Source of the DNA: Thalassia testudinum
Lineage: Eukaryota; Streptophyta; Magnoliopsida; Alismatales; Hydrocharitaceae
Assembly: GCA_037157565.1 (NCBI GenBank)
Contig: JAZHRO010000024.1
Location: 210,303,501-210,367,500, forward strand
DNA length: 64,000 bases
Direction: 5' to 3'
This document shows, one piece after another, positions 57,240 through 64,000 of the stretch. Numbering within the stretch: the first letter of the stretch is position 1; every line of letters starts with the position of its first letter. Made by a program: the position numbers and the translations under genes. Under the pieces are notes generated by a model. That model saw only the letters and a program-made list of their open reading frames with translations. It ran no database searches and was not told the origin of the DNA.

Positions 57240-58560
57240 GTGTGTCAGGGGGAGACTACCTTAGCCATTGGGTCCCCAACCCATGGCATCTTCGCCTTAG
57301 CCACCTTCCTGTGGAGAGACTAAGGCGTGTTCTTCCTCACATTCCCGCTAGCACCACTACCACTTGCAATGCCTGCCAACTTAGAAAGCACCACCGTGCC
57401 AACTTTCCCACTTCCTCTCATGTTGAGTCATCTGCTTTATTTGATTTAGTTCATGTGAATGTCTAGGGTCCAAGCCGAGTTCCTGATTGACTTGGACATC
57501 AGTATTTCTGTGCCTGTTGATGATTTTTCTCATGCTACCTAGTTGTTTTTGTCGAAGAATAAATTTAATGTTAGAACGATTATTGAAAATTTTGCTATGG
57601 AAATAAAGACCCAATTTTCTCCCACTATCAAAATGTTTCGTTCTGACAATGCTTTGGAATTCCGTACTCGTTTGATGCAATTTTTACACAATAATGGAAT
57701 AGTGCACTAAACTTGTGCTTACACCTCTCAGCAAAATGGTGGTGTTGAGAGAATGCATAGACATCTCCTTGATGTTGCACGCACCCTACTTATTTATCAT
57801 ATTGTGTTAGCCTTGTATTAGGGGGGTGCTGTCCTTACAACATGCTTTTTGATTAATAGGATGCTGAATGCTGCCATTCATGAAAAAATACCATGGCAAG
57901 TTCTGTATCCTGGTCGCCCTTTGTTTCCAATTATTCCTTGTATTTTCGAGCGGGTTGCATTTGTCCATGATTTGAGTCCTGAACGGGACAAGCTCGCACC
58001 AAGGGCTACCAAGTGTGTTTTCATGGGTTCTTCTAGAACCCAAAAGGGGTATAAATATTTGATCCGATCAATTCTCCCCATTTTGTCTACTGATGTGACA
58101 TTCCATGAAGCCATACCATATTTTTCTACTAGTCATGATTTGCTTCCCATGAATGATGGGACCCTTATGCCTATTCCACCTATTCCCTTTGGGTCTATTC
58201 CGATGAATGAGCACTCGACTACTACTTCTTCTAAGAAGGAGAGGTTTCATTATCCTATTATTACCTATCATAGATCACATACTACATTCAAGATACCCTC
58301 TCCTCCTTCACCACCAGCCTCCCCAACTCAGGTGAGTACACAATCTTTAGACACTGACGCTTTGGTGTCTAATGATGATATAGCGACAGATGACTACCTT
58401 ACAAATGATAATGCACAAGTAGATAGTAACCTTCTCATTACCATTCGAAAGGCTCCGAGGTCATGTGCACAGTACCATGTTGCAGGATATCTATACAAAA
58501 TTGACCTTGATACAGCATTTTTGAGGTTTACTAAGGCCCTGGTCTCCATTACCATACCAA
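57240..58560 (+). pseudogene. pol: Integrase and hinge of K2
   Basis: The zinc part shows WHLRLSHLPVERLRRVLP with CNACQLRKHHR (57280-57400), H-x3-H and C-x2-C kept. The first catalytic aspartate region reads LFDLVHVNVWGP-like with Asn where Asp is expected (about 57450). The second aspartate is in FRSDNALEF (about 57635-57665), the glutamate in QNGGVERMHRHLLDVARTLL (about 57730-57790). The open stretch 57849-58754 continues into the C-terminal block (KCVFMGSSRTQKGYKYL) and the Ser/Thr/Pro-rich hinge before RT. Stops near 57465, 57490, 57710 and 57820. Confidence 0.88.
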
Positions 58561-59580
58561 ATTCTTATCAAGAAGCCATGCTTCATACACAATGGAATCA
58601 AGCCATAGAGGAGGAGATGGCTACACTTCAGAGCAGAGGCACATGGGAATTTACCTCACTTCCACTAGGGCCAGCCTTGTTGGGTGCAGATGGATCTTTG
58701 CACTCAAGTTTCATCCTAATGGAAGCATTGCTAGATATAAGGCCTGGCTTGTAGAAAGGAGTTCACCCAAGACTATGGGGTAGACTTCTTTGACACCTCC
58801 TAGGTAGCCAGATTGTCAACTATGTGAATCCTACTTTCAGTGGCAGTAAATTATGATTACCAGTTGCATCAACTTGATGTAAAGAATGATTTCCTATATA
58901 GTGACTTACAGGAGGAAGTGTACATGCAGCTACCACAAGGGTATGAGACACATGGGGAGTGTGTGTGCGGGTTAAGGAAGGCTATCAATGGACTCAAGCA
59001 GAGTTCACATGCATGGTTCCCGAAATTATCCCAGGTGGTGGAGCTGATGGTTTTCAGAGGTCATCAGCAAATCATTCCCAGTTTGTCAGAAAAATAGGTA
59101 AAGGTTTGATTCTCCTGCTCTATGTAGATGACCTAATTGTCATCGGTGATGATGCAGAGGACATAGTGCAGAATAAAGAGAGATTGGCCAGTCATTTTTT
59201 GATAAAGGACTTTAGTCCATTACAATATTTCCTAGGGATAGAAGTTACTCGTGGCAAGCATGGGATAGTTATATCTTAGAGGAAGTATGCATTAGACGTT
59301 TTACAGGAGGCTGGGATGCTTCATGCAAAACCAGCAAACATACCCATGGATCCAAAGGTGCACCTCTATGATGTAAAAGCACCTTCAGTGGATAGCAGAT
59401 AGTACAGAAAGCTTGTGGGAAAGTTGCTCTACCTCACTATCACCAAACCAGACATTACATTTGCTGTGGGAAGACTTAGTCAGTTCATGGCTAAGCCCAC
59501 AAAGCAGCACCGGGAGGCTACTATGATGGTTCTGAGGTATATTAAAAAGGCGTCAGGACTTGGCCTTTTATTCACTTGAG
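58560..59580 (+). pseudogene. pol: Reverse transcriptase of K2
   Basis: The start reads SYQEAMLHTQWNQAIEEEM and RGTWEF (58560-58660). After a shift come GCRWIFALKFHPNGSIARYK (58680-58740), HQLDVKNDFLYSDLQEEVYM (58866-58925), the palm motif YVDDLIVIGDD (59122-59154), LQYFLGIEVTRGKHGI and KLVGKLLYLTITKPDITFAV (59410-59470). Catalytic aspartates are intact. At least four stops or shifts. Confidence 0.92.
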
Positions 59581-59589
59581 GCACTTCCA

Positions 59590-60074
59590 TGGCTATAGTA
59601 GCATACTCTGATGCAAACTACGCTGGGAGCCTGACAGATAGGAAATCCACAACTTGGTTCTGTAGTTATGTAGCTGGAAATCTAGTGACCTAAAAGGGTA
59701 AGAAACAAGCTGCAGTTCTAGATCAAGTGCAAAATCAAAGTATAGAGGTATGGCTCAGACAAACTACAGAACTCATGTGGATGAAATCATTACTAAGAGA
59801 TTTGTATGTTCAGATTACTAGCCCTATGAAGATAAGGTGTGACAATGTAACTGCCACATACATTGCCAACAATCCAATGTTCAATAAAAGAACCAAACAT
59901 GTTAACATGGATTGTCACTACACTAGGGACTTAATTCAGAAAAGTTTGCTATATACAACCCCAATTGCTATAGAAGATCAAACGATAGACATTTTTACCA
60001 AGTCACTTCCAAAATCTACTTTTGAGTCTTACTGTTCTAAGCTGAGCATGATAGATATATATGCTCCAGCTTGA
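59590..60074 (+). pseudogene. pol: RNase H domain of K2
   Basis: YSDANYAGS with DRKSTTWFC (about 59608-59665) is the N-terminal RNase H block with its aspartate. The C-terminal block reads TTELMWMKSLLRDLY, MKIRCDNVTATYIANNPMF, KHVNMDCHYTRDLIQ and TIDIFTKSLPK (59760-60010), ending at a TGA near 60074. The PPT GAGAGGGAG and 3' LTR follow at once. Confidence 0.92.
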
Positions 60075-60081
60075 GAGGGAG

Positions 60082-60242
60082 TGTAGAGTTGAGTAGTATT
60101 CCATTTTCTATTTTATATTTATTTGTACAAGTGTTTTTGTCATCTTTTGTCTATCTTGAGATTACTTTGTAATTTGCCATTTTTCCTCTATATAAAGAGA
60201 GGTAGGGCCCTCAATAAACTAAGGCCTTTCATTTCATCCTTC
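60082..60242 (+). mobile_element. Element K2 3' LTR
   Basis: The 161-bp LTR starts TGTAGAGTTGAGTAGTATTC and matches 55177-55337 with about 80-85 percent identity by eye, so the insertion is not recent. Confidence 0.92.
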
Positions 60243-60520
60243 TTTGAGCTTTTGATATGGATATCTCATATACCTTCATGTTAATGTATGTTTTAACCTT
60301 TTAGTCTCCTAATGGTTTTAGAAGTTTGCTTAGTTGTGCTTTAGTTGTGGTTTCTAATCTTTTATTTCTTTATTAACACATAACAATTATATATCATATC
60401 ATTTTCCATATTTTCTATGCAAAGCCTGAGGCTTACGCCTCGACCACCTCGAGGTTCATGCCTTGCCTCGATGAAGGCAAACCGCCTCGAGGTTTTGCAC
60501 TTTACATAAAAAATAAGCTA
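60243..60520 (+). mobile_element. hAT-like subterminal region with GCCTCG repeats
   Basis: Words such as GAGGCTTACGCCTCG, CCTCGAGG and GCCTCGATG are repeated between 60424 and 60500 and followed by GAGGTTTTGCACTTTAC. Such GCCTCG-rich ends are common in plant hAT elements. It could be the right end of the element whose left end is near 46615; the missing terminal and TSD match leave this open. Confidence 0.4.
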
Positions 60521-60547
60521 TTAGGGTAATACATCGATAAATAATAA

Positions 60548-60770
60548 AATTGATCGACCAAATGTATTGATCGACCAACCAACTTAGTTAATTGAAAACA
60601 ACTCATTTTAGAAAGTTGATCAATACACCTTTGATCGATAATTTAGGTTAATTAATCAACCAATCATTAATCGATCAAACAACTAGTTTGACCGACCAAA
60701 ATTCGTTTTGATTGACCAAACTACTTTAACTGATCGACCAATTTGACTTCCTTTTCTAGTCGATTTGCTA
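60548..60770. repeat. TTGATCGACCAA palindrome-like array in U3 of element H
   Basis: About ten words of the type TTGATCGACCAA, TTGATCAATA, ATCGATCAA, GACCGACCAA and TTGATTGACCAA occur in roughly 220 bp and end just before the TATA box. Confidence 0.8.
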
Positions 60771-60772
60771 GT

Positions 60773-60780
60773 ATAAATAG
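60773..60780 (+). promoter_or_regulatory. TATA box of element H LTR
   Basis: TATAAATA in AGTATAAATAGAGG, downstream of the palindrome array. Confidence 0.7.
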
Positions 60781-61302
60781 AGGTTGAACGTAACCTTTTT
60801 CAAACACACTTTCAAAGAAGAAATTCATTTAGAAAACGAGCTCTCATGCTTTCTCTCAAAGTGCTTCTGCACTTCTGCTTTCAGGCTTTCCAAAGCACGT
60901 CAATTCAAACCTCTACTAAAATTTGATTTGACTTTCCTTGATGTTCCATAAGATTATATTGTTTTTATATTACTTGTTACTTTGATTACGGATTACGGAT
61001 CCCAAGCTATTGAAAAAGATCCATTGTTGTATTTCTCTTTAAGTTGTAAAGAGAAGGGACTATTGTAAGCGGTTATGCCACACTCGTTTCAAGTGATGCG
61101 TTAGTGAATTGACTAGTCTTGAAGAGTCCGAAAAATCCGAAGCTAAGAGGCTTAGTGGTTTTCACCCGGGAAGGGTTTCCAATATAAATCCAAGTGTCTT
61201 CTGTGCTTGAATTGTCTTCGGTACTATTATATTTAAGTTTTTAAAAAGTGATACTATTCACCCCTACCCTCTAGTATCCTTCAAGATCGGCAGGCAATTT
61301 CA

Positions 61303-61318
61303 TTTGTATCAAAGCTAG
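61303..61318 (+). other. Primer binding site of element H
   Basis: TTTGTATCAAAGCTAG, a variant of the tRNA-iMet complement, directly after the LTR end and 13 bp before the gag ATG at 61331. Confidence 0.75.
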
Positions 61319-61330
61319 ACCGTCCAGAAG

Positions 61331-62840
61331 ATGCCAAAGTCATCTGCTGACACATACGCTGAGGGGCAGTAAGCAATTTGGCCTCCACTTTTTAATGGAA
61401 CAAACTATGGCTATTGGAAGACCCAGATGCAAATATTTGTGGAATCCATGGACTACGAGGTGTAGGACGTCATCGCCTCCAAATACACACGACCGAAAAT
61501 CAAGGAGTAGTAGCGACTCCAGATCAAAAGAAGCTGGCAACGCACAACACAAAAGCCATGAATGTGATCTTCTATGGACTCTCTAAGGAAGAGTTCAACC
61601 GTGTATCAGCATGCAAGACAGCTCACAAAATCTAGAGCATCTTAGAAGTCACCAACGAGGGAACATCTAAAGTAAAAGAAACTCGCATAAATTTACTAAG
61701 TCAAAAATATGAGCTTTTCAGGATGAAGAAAGGTAAATCTATCAAGGAGATGTTTACAAGATTTACGGATACTGTAAACACTATGGAATCTGGATCAAGA
61801 CATAAAAAATGAAGCCTTGGTAAAGAAAATCCTCCGATCACTCACCAACAATTAAGAGACGAAGACCACAGCCATCCAAGAATCAAAGGATCTGTCTACT
61901 TTAAAACTAGACGATCTTGTTAGTAGTCTAATGGCATACAAGGTTCAGCTTCAACACATGAAGAAGCGTGAGAATGGAGTAAAGAAGAAGACTGTGGCAC
62001 TTGAAGCCAACAATCAGTCAGAAGATAAGTCAAGTGAAGATGAAGAAGATATAGCTCTTCTCTCAAGGAAGTTTAGAAAATTCCTCAATAACAAGAGGAA
62101 TTGCAGAAAGAAGAAAGAAGAATCCAAGAAAGACACCATCATCTGCTACAACTACAAGAGGAAAGGACACATCAGAAAAGATTGTCCACTCCTCAGGAAG
62201 GAATCAGAGAAGAAGAAATTCCCAAAAAGGGACGGGAAGAAGAAGGCTCTTCAGGCAACCTGGGATGAGTCTGACTCAAGCTAAGAAAATGAAGAGACCT
62301 CCTATGAAGAACCCTTCTAAGACTCATGGCCCTAGAAGATGAGATAACATCGTTTTCACCTGATGAATTATTAGAAGCTTTCTTTGAAATGCATTACATG
62401 GCTAAATCACTCAAGATATAAAATAAAAGCTTAGTAAAAGTTTTAGGAGAAGAGAAAGCAATAAAAGATACACTTGCATCACAAAAAAAACGAACTATCT
62501 GTTGAATCAGTCCACTAAAAGCACAGATAGATAACCTAAAAATAGATATAAACAAACTGAAAGAGAACTTTACTATTCTTCTAAATGATCAAGCTAAGTT
62601 CACTAAAGGTAGTCAAAATCTAGATAAACTCTTAGGAGCACAAACCCAGAGCACAACAGAATTTGGGTTAGGATACATACCTAAAAATAATCATGAAGCA
62701 TCTAGTTCTAGTCAAAAGAAGGAGAAAGGTAGCTTACCCAAACAAGTAGCACCAGCTAATCACCATGGACCCAAGCAAAAATGGGTAACCAAAAGCACTC
62801 TTGAAATCCTATTTTGTAGGTCAAGTAGATTATAAGAGGT
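61331..62840 (+). pseudogene. gag: gag of element H
   Basis: The ATG at 61331 gives MPKSSADTYAEGQ, then after a stop PPLFNGTNYGYWKTQMQIFV (61382-61440), the typical copia gag start. The frame shifts to VIFYGLSKEEFNRVSACKTA (61565-61625), LLSQKYELFRMKKGKSIKEM (61700-61755) and the zinc knuckle CYNYKRKGHIRKDCP (62144-62188), where the second Cys is Tyr. A basic stretch and the acidic/coiled-coil region follow (EDEITSFSPDELLEAF, 62336-62385), then the GLGYIP linker (about 62670) and PKQKWVTK (62770-62795). Multiple stops. Nucleocapsid function would be impaired. Confidence 0.85.
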
Positions 62841-63300
62841 GGACATATTGATAATCAAATGAAAACCTAAAACCAATTTATAATCCAACGATCCAAGACC
62901 TTACAAACAAATGACAAGATCAAGAGGAAGTAAATGGATCATAACAGGAGAGGCAAGCTTGTTCCTGCAACTCATGTTACCAGGAAGATGGTATAGTTAC
63001 ATTTAGGAACCACAAGGGTCGTATTATTGGTACTGGCCAAGTTGGTAACTCTTCTGCCTCTTTTGCTAATGTGCATCTAGTTCGAAGATTAAAAAATATA
63101 CTTAGTGTGAGTCAAATTTGTGATAAAGGATATAAAATTACTTTCACCTCAAATGATTTTAAAATAAGAGATAAAATCAAAAAAATTCTTCTTAAAGGAA
63201 ACAAGCATAAAGATATTTACATCAACTTTGACAAATGCAACTTTGAGTATCTTGTCGCATCTGACGAAGAGGCAATACTTTGGCACAAACGACTATAGGT
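62841..63300 (+). pseudogene. pol: Protease remnant and GAG-pre-integrase of element H
   Basis: Protease wording is faint: SKWIITGEASLF at about 62930, where the catalytic D-S-G is not readable. GRIIGTGQVGNSSASFANVH (63018-63075) and LKNILSVSQICDKGYKITF (63090-63145) follow, then ILWHKRL at the zinc-finger start (about 63275-63297). Confidence 0.8.
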
Positions 63301-64000
63301 CATGTTCATATGAAGAATATCAGTGAACTTGTGAAACATGAGCTTCTCAAAGGCCTGTCAAGGATCAACTTCAAAAAGAGCAAAGTCTGCGATTCTTGTC
63401 AAGTTGGTAAATAAACCAAAAATCCCTTTAAACTTAAAAGGATGGTCAGCACCTCTCGACCCCTGGAATTACTTCACTTATACTTGTTCGAACCAACCAA
63501 ATCCGAAAGCTCAAGTGGGTGCAGATATTGTTTAGACAATCGACGATTTTTCGAGATTTAACTGGGTATCCTTCTTGAAAAGTAAGAATCTGACTATTGA
63601 TGTTTTTAATAAGCTAGTAATAAGACTACAAAATGAGAAAGGATCTAAAGTCATTAGGATTAGAAATGATCACGGCGAAGAATTTAAGAATCAATCTTTT
63701 TCTAACTTTTATGATCAATATGAGACAAAACGAGTTTGCTTTTCCTACAGCCACACCTTAAAATGGAGTCATTGAAAGGAAAAATAGGACCTTGTAAGAG
63801 TGTGTCCACACAATACTATACAAGTTAAAGCTACCTCGATATTTTTGGGCTGAGGTTGTAAGCACTACTTGTTATATCCAAAATAGATCCTTAATTAAAC
63901 AAATCCTAAACAAAACACCCTTTAAACTCTATGATGGAAGAACACCTAGAATTTCCTATTTTAAATTATTTGGTTGTAAATGATTTATACTTAACACCAA
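63301..64000 (+). pseudogene. pol: Integrase core of element H (truncated by window end)
   Basis: CDSCQVGK-like zinc-finger Cys pair near 63390, then after shifts a first-aspartate block without clear DLFGP, TIDDFSRFNWVSFLKSKN (63536-63590), LQNEKGSKVIRIRNDHGEEF (63630-63690) with the second aspartate as NDHG, and a glutamate block near 63770 (stop then KEKNRTL). It ends with ISYFKLFGCK at 63950-63980. Frames are broken near 63535 and 63775. Confidence 0.85.

Larger units (their letters stand above)
55177..60242 (+). mobile_element. Element K2: degraded copia retrotransposon
   Basis: It has a 5' LTR at 55177-55337, PBS at 55339, gag, protease, integrase, RT, RNase H, PPT (60073-60081) and a 3' LTR at 60082-60242. 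Flanks TTTCA (55172-55176) and TTTGA (60243-60247) look like a TSD with one change. The copia domain order is complete but broken by stops and shifts. The longest open stretch is 57849-58754 (301 codons) in the integrase C-terminus and hinge. Confidence 0.92.
60521..61302 (+). mobile_element. Element H 5' LTR
   Basis: The right end CAATTTCA abuts the PBS. The left end is approximate, taken after the GCCTCG region. It contains TATAAATAGAGG (about 60773) and an array of TTGATCGACCAA words upstream of it. The 3' LTR is outside the window, so borders are unverified. Confidence 0.65.
60521..64000 (+). mobile_element. Element H: SIRE/Maximus-like copia element, cut by the window edge
   Basis: 5' LTR (about 60521-61302), tRNA-iMet-like PBS, gag with zinc knuckle, protease remnant, GAG-pre-integrase and integrase are on the plus strand. 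The protein wording (LSVSQICDKGYKITF, GLGYIP linker) fits SIRE/Maximus. It runs off the right end in the integrase. Related in gag to element J. Confidence 0.85.

Overview
The window is nuclear DNA of a flowering plant. Evidence: Ty3/gypsy elements of the Athila/Tat type with a tRNA-Asp-like primer site, Ty1/copia elements primed by initiator-tRNA-Met-like sites, a TA-targeted palindromic MITE and a hAT-like remnant. The species cannot be named; a monocot is possible but weakly supported. No intact host gene was found. Nearly all recognisable sequence is transposable-element debris, and every coding stretch carries stops and frameshifts. One stretch (41.6-43.1 kb) holds two short exon-like segments on the minus strand that may come from a host gene.

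Layout. 1-2859: tail and 3' LTR of a Tat/Athila-like element 'A' entering from the left. 2865-24491: an old Athila-like element 'M' on the plus strand (5' LTR piece, PBS, leader, gag, protease, RT, RNase H, integrase, 3' UTR, 3' LTR), cut by later insertions that are all solo LTRs: C1 and D in the 5' LTR, B-minus at the gag/protease junction, C2 in the integrase, B-plus in the 3' LTR. 24492-28145: solo LTR C3 inside an unidentified LTR-like sequence. 28146-29893: solo LTR of family A, minus strand. 29.9-40.2 kb: a cluster of LTRs of family F (F0, F1, F3 plus strand; F2 minus), with a chromovirus-like solo LTR G inside F1. 40.2-43.15 kb: low-copy-looking DNA with a MITE. 43.15-46.6 kb: copia-derived element J with gag but no pol, minus strand. 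46.6-60.5 kb: a degraded, probably hAT-like DNA transposon carrying a long chromovirus-like LTR (I) and two related copia elements, K1 (minus) and K2 (plus), whose 5' LTRs lie back to back 46 bp apart. 60.5-64.0 kb: SIRE/Maximus-like copia element H, running off the right edge.

Chronology from nesting: M is older than B, C1, C2 and D; A is younger than C1; G is younger than F1; K1 and K2 are younger than the sequence holding them. Flush 5-bp target-site duplications (TSDs) fix the borders of B-minus, C2, C3, A-minus, G and F2.

The most unusual recurring signal is that the upstream (U3) halves of several unrelated LTR families each hold an array of a different short palindrome: TTGGCGCCAA in B, CAGACGTCTG in G and D, GTACCGGTAC in J, TTGATCGACCAA in H, CAATTG/CCTAATTAGG in M. 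The B motif matches the E2F site consensus. These arrays, the divergent K1/K2 pair, the gag-only element J and the closely spaced inverted LTR pairs are the best leads.
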